Source: Chloroflexia bacterium (GTDB lineage Bacteria > Chloroflexota > Chloroflexia > Thermomicrobiales > CFX8). Taken from it: 64,000 nt of DNA. How positions within the stretch are numbered: position 1 is the stretch's first letter; the number at the start of each line of letters is the position of its first letter. This document shows positions 39,331 to 49,357 of the stretch, one piece after another. The notes beneath the pieces are model-generated. The model searched no databases. It was not told where the DNA came from and worked only from the letters and a program-made list of their open reading frames with translations. The stretch is taken from the NCBI GenBank assembly GCA_030431755.1, contig JAUIIK010000002.1:1-64000 (forward strand), read 5' to 3'. The translations under genes and the position numbers were made by a program.

Positions 39331-39421
39331 TCCAGTTGTTCATGATTCGGGCTAATGACGTGATTCACGATTGTAAGCTAAGCGGGCGGACACATCGATC
39401 CTAGGAGCGGATAGGCGCCTG

Positions 39422-40579
39422 ATGACAGGAAACATCTATGCCATGGCCGATAGTGAGAGCCTCATGGAGCTATCCGAGGCGCCCTATGAGGCTGAAGCCT
39501 TCCTTCAGCAACTCATAGCTGACCATCCTGACCTTCTTGCTGGAGAGCAACTTGATGTGTCAGAACCGCGCAAGTGGATTCTTGTCAGACGTGAAGTGCC
39601 GGTGTCAGCGGAAGAAGGTGGCGGACGTCAGTGGTCGCTTGATCATCTCTACATTGATCAGGACGCCGTACCGACGCTAGTAGAAGTCAAACTAGCGTCA
39701 GACACACGAAGCCGGCGCGAGGTCGTTGCGCAGATGCTTGATTATGCAGCCAATAGCACTGTCTATTGGCCTGTCGATCAGTTACAGGAGTGGTTCGAAG
39801 AACGTAGCATTGCTAGTGGGACCGAACCGGAGTTGGAGCTCGAAGGGCTACTCGGCCCTGATTGCGACCCTGAATTGTTCTGGCGCAACGTTGAGACAAA
39901 TTTGCGCGCAGGGCGTATGCGGCTCGTGTTTGTCGCTGATCGTATTCCGAGCCCGCTAAGACGAATCGTTGAGTTCCTAAACGTTCAAATGGATCCGGCT
40001 GAGGTCATCGCTATCGCGATCCAGCAATTCGTCGACTCGAACCACGAACTACGGGTATATGTGCCACGTGTCATTGGACAGACAGAACAATCGACGGCTC
40101 GAAGGGGCCGTGGCAGCAGGAAGCGTCTCTGGAACCAAGATTCGGTTATTCAGGCGTTCCGTAATGATGGCTACGAAGTCGACATCCCAACGGTTGAAGC
40201 CATCGTGGCATGGGCGAATCAATCAGGAATTCTTGCTCGATTCCGAGATCATTTTGGAATACCAGGGTGCTGGTTCGCATGTTCACTTGGACGGAGACGT
40301 ATGACAATATTCTCGGTAAAGTCGGAGAGGGACCGACCGATAGCTACCATCGAGTTTGGGCTAATGCGAAAATCTGCACCTTTCGACCAGGAGGCAAGGC
40401 GTCGCGAACTACTCAAGCGGCTGAACTCGATTCCTACAATAGAAATTCCCAGTTCTGAGTTCGATAGTTATCCAAGCATTGATCTTCGCTTGCTACGTGA
40501 TGACAGTGTTCGGACTGCCTACTTGGATACTTTTGACTGGGCAATCAAAGAAGCGCGGAACGTAGCCGAGAGTTCATAG
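39422..40579 (+). CDS. NucS/DUF91-like PD-(D/E)XK nuclease-domain protein
   Basis: SLDHLYIDQDAVPTLVEVKLASDTRSRREVVAQMLDYAANSTVYW fits a PD-(D/E)XK core. Confidence 0.68.
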   Translation: MTGNIYAMADSESLMELSEAPYEAEAFLQQLIADHPDLLAGEQLDVSEPRKWILVRREVPVSAEEGGGRQWSLDHLYIDQDAVPTLVEVKLASDTRSRREVVAQMLDYAANSTVYWPVDQLQEWFEERSIASGTEPELELEGLLGPDCDPELFWRNVETNLRAGRMRLVFVADRIPSPLRRIVEFLNVQMDPAEVIAIAIQQFVDSNHELRVYVPRVIGQTEQSTARRGRGSRKRLWNQDSVIQAFRNDGYEVDIPTVEAIVAWANQSGILARFRDHFGIPGCWFACSLGRRRMTIFSVKSERDRPIATIEFGLMRKSAPFDQEARRRELLKRLNSIPTIEIPSSEFDSYPSIDLRLLRDDSVRTAYLDTFDWAIKEARNVAESS

Positions 40580-40809
40580 AGAGCATGTACTACCCCTCAT
40601 CGTCGCAGTGGAAGGCCGTCAAGCCGACCCGTGGTCGACCGCTGGCTGATGAGGCAAACGAAGTTGCAATAGCCGGACGATTCCGTAGGTCTTGCAGCTA
40701 GCACCGAGTCCAAGACACTCGCTTCGTGAAGGAAAATCTGTTGCCACGATGCGAAGACTCCACATGATTAGAATTCAGAGCATTGAGGCAGACGATTGAA
40801 CGGCGAGGA

Positions 40810-41256
40810 ATGACGATGGTTCGGTTTTCCGGGACTGAGGCGATCAAGGCGTCGCCGGAACGGGTCTGGGCGTTTCTGATGGATCCGGGCCGGTTCACGG
40901 CCTGTGCGCCGGCGATGCAGAATGTGCAGGTCAAGAACCGGGACGAATTCAGCTTCGAGATCAAGGCACCCGGCAAGACGGTGAAGTTCGATGCGCGGTG
41001 GGAGGATCACGACGAGCCGTCGTATGCCAGATTGCGGATGGCAGGCGGCGGGCGGCTGCTCGGACGTGCCAGGCTGGACAATGAGTTCCGCATCAGCCCT
41101 CACGATGGGGGCAGCTCGTCGGTCGACTGGTCCTCGAACGTTGAGATTTCCGGAGTGATGGGCTCGCTGCTGCCCGATGACCGGTTGCGTTCGATGGTCA
41201 ACGAGATGAACCAGGACGTGATCGCCTGCATCCGCCGGCAAATCGAATCGTCGTAG
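40810..41256 (+). CDS. SRPBCC/CoxG-like protein
   Basis: FSGTEAIKASPERVWAFLMDPGRFTACAPAMQNVQVKNRDEFSFEIK. Confidence 0.8.
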   Translation: MTMVRFSGTEAIKASPERVWAFLMDPGRFTACAPAMQNVQVKNRDEFSFEIKAPGKTVKFDARWEDHDEPSYARLRMAGGGRLLGRARLDNEFRISPHDGGSSSVDWSSNVEISGVMGSLLPDDRLRSMVNEMNQDVIACIRRQIESS

Positions 41257-41403
41257 ATCCCCCTTATTGTCACTGCCACTCCCGAAGGCCGCTAGACTGC
41301 ACCCACAATTCGGTGGGCCGGACTACGTTCGGTGCCTGGTGTTGTCCGTAATTGTTGGTGTGCGTGTTGACCGTCTGAAGTTCAGGCGTGTGGCGGGGGC
41401 GTA

Positions 41404-42663
41404 GTGGTGCGGGGTTGGGCGAGGGCGGCGGGGATCTATCCGGGGTGGTGGGTGGCGTTCGGGGCGATGCTCCTGAACCTGATCCATGCCGGGGCGTTTG
41501 CCTATGGCTTCAGCCTCTTCGTGACGCCGCTGGCGGACGATCTGGGTTGGTCGAGGACGGCGATCTCGGCGGTCTGGGCGACGACGCTCGGGGTGAGCAT
41601 TCTCCTGTCGCCCTTCGTCGGCGTGCTCATCGACCGGCATGGCGGGCGGCGCATGGTCTGGGCCGGCGCGCCGGTCTTCGGGCTGGCGTTCATCGCCATG
41701 GCGCGGATCGATGTCTACGTCGTCTTTCTGCTGGTGGTCGCGCTGCTCATGGGGCTGGGGTTGGCGATCGGGATCATCCCGCCCGGAGAAGCCGAGGTCG
41801 CCTACTGGTTTCGGCGACGACGAGGGCTGGCGATGGGGCTGGCGACCTCGGGCACCGGGATGGCCGGGCTCATCCTCGTGCCACTCATCGCCTGGTCCAT
41901 CGATAGCTGGGGCTGGCAGACGACCGCGACCGGGCTCGGGCTGGGGATCATCCTCTGCGCCTGGCCGCTGGGGCTTGCCTTGCGCGGCCGGCCCGACGAT
42001 GCCGGCTCGACCGTGACAGCAAGCTCGGCGGCGCAGGCTGACAACACGCCGGCAACCGAACCGGTCTTCTCAGGACGCGAGGCGCTGGTCACTCCGGCCT
42101 TCTGGCTTCTGAATCTGGTGATCGGACTGCACTGGTTCGGTGTGACGCTGGTGTCGGTCCATCAGGTGCCGTATCTGGAGGATCGCGGGTATCTGCCGGC
42201 CACCGCCGCGCTCGTCCTCAGCGGCGCGATGGCGGTGAGCATGCCGAGCCGGTTGCTGCTCGGCTGGCTGGGCGACCGGACCAATTTGCGCCGGTGGTTG
42301 GCGGCCGCGCTGGCCTGCGAGGCGGCGGCGATCGCCGTGTTAGTGGTCGCCAGCTCCGGCTGGTTGCTGCCGGTCTACGCGCTGCTCTTCGGTGTCGGTG
42401 CGGCGGCGTTGCCGCTGTCGTCCGCGCTCGTCGCCGAGTACTTTGGCCGCAGGAACTACGCTACGGTGCAGGGCAATGGCAGGCCCATCGGCCAGCTGGC
42501 TCGCATCTTTGGCGCGATGACCGGCGGCGTGATGTTCGATCTGCTGGGCGGCTACCAGGCAGCGTTCACCCTCGCCGGCGCCGGTTTCCTCGTCGCCATC
42601 GTCTTGCTGCTCAACGCGCAACCTCCGGTCCAGCATGTGCGGCTTGCCGTCGCCGACTCGTGA
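41404..42663 (+). CDS. MFS transporter
   Basis: 12-TM-like protein, GIYPGWWVAFGAMLLNLIHAGAFAYGFSLFVTPLADDLGWSRT. Confidence 0.9.
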   Translation: MVRGWARAAGIYPGWWVAFGAMLLNLIHAGAFAYGFSLFVTPLADDLGWSRTAISAVWATTLGVSILLSPFVGVLIDRHGGRRMVWAGAPVFGLAFIAMARIDVYVVFLLVVALLMGLGLAIGIIPPGEAEVAYWFRRRRGLAMGLATSGTGMAGLILVPLIAWSIDSWGWQTTATGLGLGIILCAWPLGLALRGRPDDAGSTVTASSAAQADNTPATEPVFSGREALVTPAFWLLNLVIGLHWFGVTLVSVHQVPYLEDRGYLPATAALVLSGAMAVSMPSRLLLGWLGDRTNLRRWLAAALACEAAAIAVLVVASSGWLLPVYALLFGVGAAALPLSSALVAEYFGRRNYATVQGNGRPIGQLARIFGAMTGGVMFDLLGGYQAAFTLAGAGFLVAIVLLLNAQPPVQHVRLAVADS

Positions 42664-42924
42664 GCTGCCGGTTGATGCGGACGGGCAAGCCAGCGCTACT
42701 CTGTGCTCGGACCTACAACGCTGAATAGAGACATGGCGTAGTCGTCTGCGTCGCCAGCTGACCGTGGAGTGCCGGGCCGCACGGCGCAGAAATCGCTGCC
42801 TCGGTCGGATCGCGGTGTGGCGCTGAGGTGGTCCACTTCGCGCTAGTATCTGGAGAACATCGAGTGGGTGTAGCCTGAATCTGCGCGGATCAGGCCGGAC
42901 ATGTCAAGCACGTGGGGAGGACGC

Positions 42925-43710
42925 ATGGATTACCAGCACATTCTCTGGGAGCAGCAGGACGGCGTTGGCGTTATCACACTGAACCGGCCCGACGCGCTGA
43001 ATGCGCTCAACTATGCTCACCTTGTGGATCTGAACCATGCAGTGGAACGAGCCGAGTACGATCCAAGCGTGCGCAGCCTCGTCATTACCGGCGCAGGACG
43101 CGGCTTCTCGGCCGGGGCCGACGTCAAAGAGTGGGGGTCCGGCGATGGCGAGAGCGAGCCGCAGGCCGGCTGGGTCGACCTAGCCCATGCCCTGATCGCG
43201 CGTATCTACCGCATGCCGAAGCCGGTTGTCGCGGCCGTCAACGGCATCGCCGTCGGAGCGGGTTGCGACATCGCGCTGGCCTCCGATCTGCGCGTCGCCT
43301 CGACGACGGCACGTTTCGGTCAGGCCTACATCCGCGTTGGCTACTGCCCGGACGCCGGTGGGTCGTTCCTACTGCCGCGCCTGATTGGCGAGGCCCGGGC
43401 GATGGAGATGATCTACACCGGCCGCATCATCGAGGCTGACGAAGCCGACCGGTTCGGTCTGCTCAACGCGCTGGTCGAGCCCGACGAGCTGATGACGACG
43501 GCGCTGGAGCTTGCCGACCGGCTGGCCAAGGGGCCGACGATCGCCATCGGGCTGGCGAAGCAGAACATCCGCCAGAACGCCACGCTGAGCCTTGAGGATG
43601 CGTTGCGCAACGAGCGCCGCGCGGGGAACATCTGCGGCCAGACCGAAGACGCCAAGGAGGGCCTTGCCGCAACGGTCGAGCGTCGCCCGGCCAACTTTCA
43701 GGGCCGCTAG
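42925..43710 (+). CDS. enoyl-CoA hydratase/isomerase family protein
   Basis: GVGVITLNRPDALNALNYAHLVDLNHAVERAEYDPSVRSLVITGAGRGFSAGADVKEW. Confidence 0.93.
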   Translation: MDYQHILWEQQDGVGVITLNRPDALNALNYAHLVDLNHAVERAEYDPSVRSLVITGAGRGFSAGADVKEWGSGDGESEPQAGWVDLAHALIARIYRMPKPVVAAVNGIAVGAGCDIALASDLRVASTTARFGQAYIRVGYCPDAGGSFLLPRLIGEARAMEMIYTGRIIEADEADRFGLLNALVEPDELMTTALELADRLAKGPTIAIGLAKQNIRQNATLSLEDALRNERRAGNICGQTEDAKEGLAATVERRPANFQGR

Positions 43711-43715
43711 CCACG

Positions 43716-45899
43716 GTGAGCCAGAACACTCCGACGCCGGAACCGGCGCCAGATATCGTCGACTGGGCGCATTTCAATAGTGGCGAGGCGGAGCTCCACC
43801 CGCTGTATCCGCTCTTCTACCCCCGCTCGGTTGCCGTCGTCGGCGCGTCGCCGAGGGGCGGCTACGGGCTGTCGGTGATCAACGGGCTGCGGATGATCGG
43901 CTTCACCGGCGCGATCTATCCGGTCAACCCGAACTACGACACGATCGCGGAGCTGCAAGCCTACCCGGAGATTGGCGCGATACCGGAAGCTGTCGATGCT
44001 GTCGCCATCGCCGTGCCCTCGCCTGCCGTGCCCGGCGTCGTCGCACAGGCAATCGATGCCGGGGCAAACGGCGGGGTCGTATTCGGCAGCGGCTTTGCCG
44101 AAGCAGGGGCCGAGGGTCGTGCGCTCCAGGCGGACCTGCGGGCGCTGTGTAGCGGTCGGTTCCCGTTGATAGGTCCCAATTGCCTCGGTGTCGCGAGCTA
44201 TCTCGGGCGGGCAGCGCTCTGGGGTATCCCCAACGCGATGGAGCGCGAGGCCGGCAGCGTCGGACTCGTATCTCAGAGCGGCAACATGGCGCTGACGCTG
44301 ATGGCCGCCAGCCGTGGATTGCGGCTCGCCCATGCTGCCTCGACCGGCAACCAGGCGGTCGTCGACGCTGTCGACGTCATGAGCTTCTATCTTGCTGAAC
44401 CGGGAGTCCGCGTCATCGCCGCGGTGCTCGAAGGCCTCGCCGGTATCGAGCGTTTTCGACGCGTTGCCGCCCGAGCTGCCGAACGGGATGTCCCGATCGT
44501 CGTTCTGAAGCTTGGCAGGTCGGAAAAAGCCAGCCGGGCCGCCGTTGCCCACACCGGCTCGCTTACCGGCGCCGACGAACTCTACGATGCCCTGTTCCGG
44601 CAGTACGGCGTGGTGCGTGTCGATGACCTCGATGAGCTCATCGAGACGGCCAAGCTCCTCGCCGGCGACCGGCCGCCGGCAGGCGCAAGGCTCGGCGTGT
44701 TTGCCAGTTCGGGCGGTGAGTGCGGGCTGGTCTCCGATCTCGCAGCCGCCAGCGGTGTCGAGCTACCAGAACTGCCGCCGGAAACGCGTGGTGATCTGCT
44801 GAGACTGCTGCCGCCGTTCGCCAACCCGCACAACCCGCTCGATCTCACTGCTGCCGGTTGGGGCAGCCGCGAGATCAACGCCGGGGTCGGATCGATGCTG
44901 GCAGCTCTTCCGACTATCGACATCGTGGCCTTCATCGCCGACAACACCCGCAATTCAGGGTCGCTTGCGGCAACCCGTTGGGATCAGATGATCGCCGGCC
45001 TGGCCGACGCGCGCGAGCAGACCGACAAGCCGGTTGCCGTCATCAACACCATTCCCGATGTCTCCCACGAGCTGGCTGATGAGCTCGCGGCCCGGAACCT
45101 CATTCATCTCGCAGGCATTCGCACAGCCATCAGGGCCATTGGCCACGCCGGCCACTATGCTCAGTGGCGGGTACGCGGTCGCGCGCTGCAAGCCGCTGTT
45201 TCTGTGGATTCCGCACGGCGCGCCACGGCGTTGGAGCTGCCGTCTGCGGGCAGCGGCGGTGTCTCGGAGACCGCCAGCAAGGATCTGCTGCAGCTCTACG
45301 GGATTCCGGTTCCGCCTGGCGGCCTTGCCGGAAGCCTCGCGGAGGCGCTGGAACTCGCCAACGAGGTCGGCTATCCGGTGGTTCTGAAGATCGAAGCTGA
45401 CGGCCTGCACCACAAGACCGAGGTCGGCGGCGTCGCACTGGGGATCTCGTCAGACGACCAGCTCCGTGCAGAGTACGCTGCCTTGCTGGGCCGGGTCTCA
45501 GCGCATGCACCAGCGGCTCGTATACGCGGTGTACGCGTCGAACGGATGGCGAGCGGACTGATCGAGTTGATCGTCGGCGGCCGCAACGATCCCGCCTTCG
45601 GCCCGGTCGTCGTCGCCGGTCTCGGCGGTGTGCTGGCCGAGGCGCTCCAGGACGTCTCGACCCGGCTCGCGCCGATCGATGCGGATGAGGCCCGGACGAT
45701 GCTTGGTGAGCTTCGTGGCGCAACGCTTCTCGGCCCGTTCCGTGGCCGCCCGGCCATCAACATCGACGCCGTCGCCGACATCATAGTCCGCGTATCGCAA
45801 CTCCTGGTCGAGCTACCCGAGATACAGGAGCTCGACCTCAACCCCGTCCTCGCCGACGCCGAAGGCTGCATCGCGGTCGATGGGCTAGTCGTGGTCTAA
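43716..45899 (+). CDS. acetate/acyl-CoA ligase family (NDP-forming)
   Basis: CoA-binding YPRSVAVVGASPRGGYGLSVINGLR...GLVSQSGNMALTL...ATP-grasp VVLKIEADGLHHKTEVGGVALG. Confidence 0.93.
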   Translation: MSQNTPTPEPAPDIVDWAHFNSGEAELHPLYPLFYPRSVAVVGASPRGGYGLSVINGLRMIGFTGAIYPVNPNYDTIAELQAYPEIGAIPEAVDAVAIAVPSPAVPGVVAQAIDAGANGGVVFGSGFAEAGAEGRALQADLRALCSGRFPLIGPNCLGVASYLGRAALWGIPNAMEREAGSVGLVSQSGNMALTLMAASRGLRLAHAASTGNQAVVDAVDVMSFYLAEPGVRVIAAVLEGLAGIERFRRVAARAAERDVPIVVLKLGRSEKASRAAVAHTGSLTGADELYDALFRQYGVVRVDDLDELIETAKLLAGDRPPAGARLGVFASSGGECGLVSDLAAASGVELPELPPETRGDLLRLLPPFANPHNPLDLTAAGWGSREINAGVGSMLAALPTIDIVAFIADNTRNSGSLAATRWDQMIAGLADAREQTDKPVAVINTIPDVSHELADELAARNLIHLAGIRTAIRAIGHAGHYAQWRVRGRALQAAVSVDSARRATALELPSAGSGGVSETASKDLLQLYGIPVPPGGLAGSLAEALELANEVGYPVVLKIEADGLHHKTEVGGVALGISSDDQLRAEYAALLGRVSAHAPAARIRGVRVERMASGLIELIVGGRNDPAFGPVVVAGLGGVLAEALQDVSTRLAPIDADEARTMLGELRGATLLGPFRGRPAINIDAVADIIVRVSQLLVELPEIQELDLNPVLADAEGCIAVDGLVVV

Positions 45900-45953
45900 G
45901 TGACTTCCTTGACCTGATTCTCCCCTCGACGGTAGCGACGTCGAACCGTGATC

Positions 45954-46027
45954 GTAGGGATGGGGCTCGTCCCCATCCGCTTGTCGGTCGGTGTCGTTTG
46001 CAGGATGGGGACGAGCCCCATCCCTAC
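45954..46027. repeat. BIME-like paired hairpin element between convergent genes
   Basis: GTAGGGATGGGGctcgtCCCCATCC ... GGATGGGGacgagCCCCATCCCTAC. Confidence 0.85.
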
Positions 46028-46088
46028 GAATCTGTGCGCTCTTATCCCATTTTCGCGCCCGCATGCCGCAATTCTGCGCGGATTGCGC

Positions 46089-46730
46089 CTATTCGCCCGC
46101 CCACGGAGCGGGCTGGTCCCAGCCGTTGAAGAAGGTCGTTTCGGCGGTTGGGCGGCGGTTGGTCGGGCCGAAGTTGCCGCGGGGGTAGCCGAGCGGGATG
46201 CAGAGGTGGAAGTCGGCCTCAGCCGGGACGCTCAGCAGCTCGTAGACCCGGTCCATCACTTGCGGATGAAGCGTCGTCGGTACCGAGCCGATGCCCAGCG
46301 CACGGGCCGCCAGCATCAGGTTCTGGACGCCGGGCAGGACCGAGTTCGCCTGACCCTTGCCGGTCGAGAAGGCCAGCACGATACACGGCGCGTTGGCTAT
46401 CTCGTCGGCAAGCTGGGCCGCGCCGCGATGGACCGCGTCCTCGGCTGGGATGGCCTCGCGAGTTGTCCAGGCGTGGCCCTCGTCGCGCCGCTTGGCCCAC
46501 CACGCCTCGCGGTAGAGCGCGCCGAACTCGCGGATCAGCTCTGGCTCGGTCAGGACGACGTAGCGGCCAGGTTGCCGGTTGCCGCCGTTCGGTGCTTTGC
46601 TGGCCGCTTCGATGATCGAGTGGAGGTCGTCGGTCGGGATCGGGTCGGGCCGCAGCTTGCGGATCGAGCGCTGGCTGAACATCGCCTCGCCGACCGGCAT
46701 CCCAAGGCGGCCGCTGTCCGTCTCTGTCAT
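46089..46730 (-). CDS. nitroreductase family protein
   Basis: MFSQRSIRKLRPDPIPTDDLHSIIEAASKAPNGGNRQPGRYVVL. Confidence 0.92.
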   Translation of the reverse strand: MTETDSGRLGMPVGEAMFSQRSIRKLRPDPIPTDDLHSIIEAASKAPNGGNRQPGRYVVLTEPELIREFGALYREAWWAKRRDEGHAWTTREAIPAEDAVHRGAAQLADEIANAPCIVLAFSTGKGQANSVLPGVQNLMLAARALGIGSVPTTLHPQVMDRVYELLSVPAEADFHLCIPLGYPRGNFGPTNRRPTAETTFFNGWDQPAPWAGE

Positions 46731-46876
46731 GATGGTCCTCTCTATTTGCCTGTTCGGGACAGTATAGCGGTGTAGTTAGCCGTCAGTTGCCAATGACCTA
46801 CGACAGGCCTGCTCGTCGCGTAGATATGCGTTTGGAAAGATCGCCATGTGAACACTGGCAACTCAACCAGTGCTGC

Positions 46877-47050
46877 ATTGGCGTCCCGAGAAAGGCTTTG
46901 CGCCTGAGGGATCTTGTTGAGAGCGTGCCGTCCGACGGTGCAGGAGACGTTGATCGACCGTAACGCAGCGACCGTGGCAGTCTGCGACGGATCGCGACGC
47001 CGTTGGTCGTAGATCCCTCGCTTCACAAAGCCTCCGCTCGGGATGCCAAT
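46877..47050. repeat. long inverted-repeat element, second copy of the 14651 family
   Basis: ATTGGCGTCCCGAG...GAGGGATCTTG ... GTAGATCCCTCG...CTCGGGATGCCAAT. Confidence 0.7.
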
Positions 47051-47088
47051 AAGGGATACGGATCGCTCTACCGGGAGATGATCAGATA

Positions 47089-48312
47089 TCAGCGGGCAAG
47101 GCGGTCGGCCCGGAGTCCTTTGGGTAGGCCGAGGACGCGCTCGCCGATGATGTTCTTCTGGATCTCGGAGGAACCGGCGTAGATCGTCTCGGCGTAGGGC
47201 TGCATCAGCAGGTAGGCCCAGTTGTCGTGGGCGTCCCCGCCGCCGTGGGTCGTGTAGGCGTAGTCGTCTGAGCCACCGTTTCCGACCTGGCCAAAGGGGC
47301 CGAGGATCTCGTGCATCAGCCCGTAGAGACGCTTGTCCAGCTCGGAGTAGTGCAGCTTTGAGATGGAAGATTCCGGGCCCGGATGGCGGCCTTTCTCGAC
47401 CGCCGAGAGGATGCGCAGCGAGGAATAGCGCAGCACCTCGATCTCAGCTCTGATCCGCCCTAGCTTGCGGCGCACCAGCGGGTCGTCGATCTGGCGTTTG
47501 CCGTCGCGACGGGTTGTGCCGGCGATCTCCAGCAGCCGCTCGAATGACTGCTCGAGACGGGCGACGATGCCCATCGTGTCGCCGCCGCGCTCGTAGGAGA
47601 GCGTGGTCTGGGCGATCCTCCAGCCGGTGTTCAGCTCGCCGATCAGGTTGTCGGCCGGGACACGCACATTGGAAAAGAAGACCTCGGCGAACTCATCCTT
47701 GATGCCGGTGATCTGCCGTAGCGGGCGCACCTCGATGCCGGGCTGGCGCATGTCGATGATGAGGTAGGAGATGCCCTGGTGCTTCGGGGCCTCCCGGTCG
47801 GTGCGCACGAGCAGGATGCCCATGTCGGCTTCCGGCGCTGTGCTCGTCCAGATCTTCTGCCCGTTGACGATGAACTCGTCGCCGTCGATCTCGGCCCGGC
47901 ACTGCAACGCCGCCAGGTCCGATCCGGCATTCGGCTCCGAGTAGAGCTGGCACCAGACCTCGTCGCCGAGCAGGATGTTGCGCAGGTAGCGCTCGCGCTG
48001 CTCGTCGGTGCCGTGGTGAATCAGTGTCGGCCCGACGAGGCCCAGACCGGCCCAGTTGATCGATCCCGGCGCTTTCGCTCGCGCCATCTCCTCGATCACT
48101 ATCGCCTGCTCGATCGGCCGCGCCTCACGGCCACCGTAGGCCTTTGGCCAGCCCATCCCGAGGTAACCGGCCTCGTAGAGCTTGCGATGCCAGGCTTTCT
48201 TCTCGGCGACCGTGCCAAGCGGCTCGCGCGGCGCATGTTCTGCCAGCCAGTCGCGGACTGCCGCCCGGAACGCCTTGTCCTCATCGGTGTAGCGCAGGTC
48301 CATCGCCGTCAA
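47089..48312 (-). CDS. acyl-CoA dehydrogenase family protein
   Basis: CQLYSEPNAGSDLAALQCRAEIDGDEFIVNGQKIWTS. Confidence 0.95.
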   Translation of the reverse strand: MTAMDLRYTDEDKAFRAAVRDWLAEHAPREPLGTVAEKKAWHRKLYEAGYLGMGWPKAYGGREARPIEQAIVIEEMARAKAPGSINWAGLGLVGPTLIHHGTDEQRERYLRNILLGDEVWCQLYSEPNAGSDLAALQCRAEIDGDEFIVNGQKIWTSTAPEADMGILLVRTDREAPKHQGISYLIIDMRQPGIEVRPLRQITGIKDEFAEVFFSNVRVPADNLIGELNTGWRIAQTTLSYERGGDTMGIVARLEQSFERLLEIAGTTRRDGKRQIDDPLVRRKLGRIRAEIEVLRYSSLRILSAVEKGRHPGPESSISKLHYSELDKRLYGLMHEILGPFGQVGNGGSDDYAYTTHGGGDAHDNWAYLLMQPYAETIYAGSSEIQKNIIGERVLGLPKGLRADRLAR

Positions 48313-48442
48313 TCTCCCTATCGGGTTTGAGCCAGCCAGGTTCGATGCGTGCAGGAGTATACCCGCGCTGTCAGCGACGCGAAGGTCACGACGTTTGATG
48401 TGGGGAGATCAGAACGATCTCCACGTCTCTCCCTCGATTCGG

Positions 48443-49354
48443 CTAGTCGAGTTCGAGCTGTGTCGCGAACCAGTCCGCGATGCGCTTCATGTACGGCCGT
48501 TGGAGCGGGCTCTCCGGCGCAATCCACTCCAGATGCTCGGCGCCGGGAATGATCAGGAGCTCCTTCGGTTCCCCGGCACGCGCATAGAGCGACCGTGCCT
48601 CGTCAAGCGGCATGAAGAAGTTGCGGTCGCCGTGGGCGATAAGGAGCGGGCGCGGGCTGATGCTGGCGACCTCTTCTTCCGGCCGGAAGTTGTAGTAGGC
48701 CTCGGCCGATGCGAGCGTGAACTCCGGGATCGGTTCTCTCCCGAGGTCCGCTAGATCCTTATCGAACTGGTTGTAGTTGACGTCCTCACGCGCGCGGCCA
48801 GGGTGAGTGACATGCTCCGCCCGCACCAATGCCGACGTGCCTGTCATGACACGCTGGACGCGGTCCTCCGCGAGTCGATCCTGGAGCGCCAGCCACTCGG
48901 GATAGGGCACGGCGTCACGCGTAGCGCGGCCAGCGTTGCCGAGACCGTTGACACAGGCGGTTGCTTGCACGCGTTGATCGCGGGCTGCGGTAGCGACGAC
49001 GATGCCGCCGCCAAGTCCCCAACCGAGCAAGCCGATGCGGTCGGGGTCGACCTGGGGCTGCTGCTGGAGGCAGGTGATCGATGCCATCACGTCCCGGATC
49101 TCCTCCTCCGGGAACATGCGCCCGCGTTCGCCTTCGCTGGTGCCAAAGCCACGGTAGTCGAAGGCCATCACCGGGAATCCGCATTCGAGGAACGAAGGCC
49201 ACCAACGTCCCGGAACCCACTCCTTCAGCCCCTGAAACCCCGAACAGACGATGACCGCCGGACGCCGTTCGCCCTCCGCCATGTCCTCGGGGAGGTGCAG
49301 CATGCCTTCCAGTTTCAGTCCGTCGCTGTAGTAGCTAAGTTGGATCGTTGTCAC
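48443..49354 (-). CDS. alpha/beta hydrolase (dienelactone hydrolase-like)
   Basis: VIVCSGFQGLKEWVPGRWWPSFLECGFPVMAFDYRGFGTSEGERGRMFPEEEIRDV...IGLLGWGLGGGI. Confidence 0.87.
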   Translation of the reverse strand: MTTIQLSYYSDGLKLEGMLHLPEDMAEGERRPAVIVCSGFQGLKEWVPGRWWPSFLECGFPVMAFDYRGFGTSEGERGRMFPEEEIRDVMASITCLQQQPQVDPDRIGLLGWGLGGGIVVATAARDQRVQATACVNGLGNAGRATRDAVPYPEWLALQDRLAEDRVQRVMTGTSALVRAEHVTHPGRAREDVNYNQFDKDLADLGREPIPEFTLASAEAYYNFRPEEEVASISPRPLLIAHGDRNFFMPLDEARSLYARAGEPKELLIIPGAEHLEWIAPESPLQRPYMKRIADWFATQLELD

Positions 49355-49357
49355 GAT

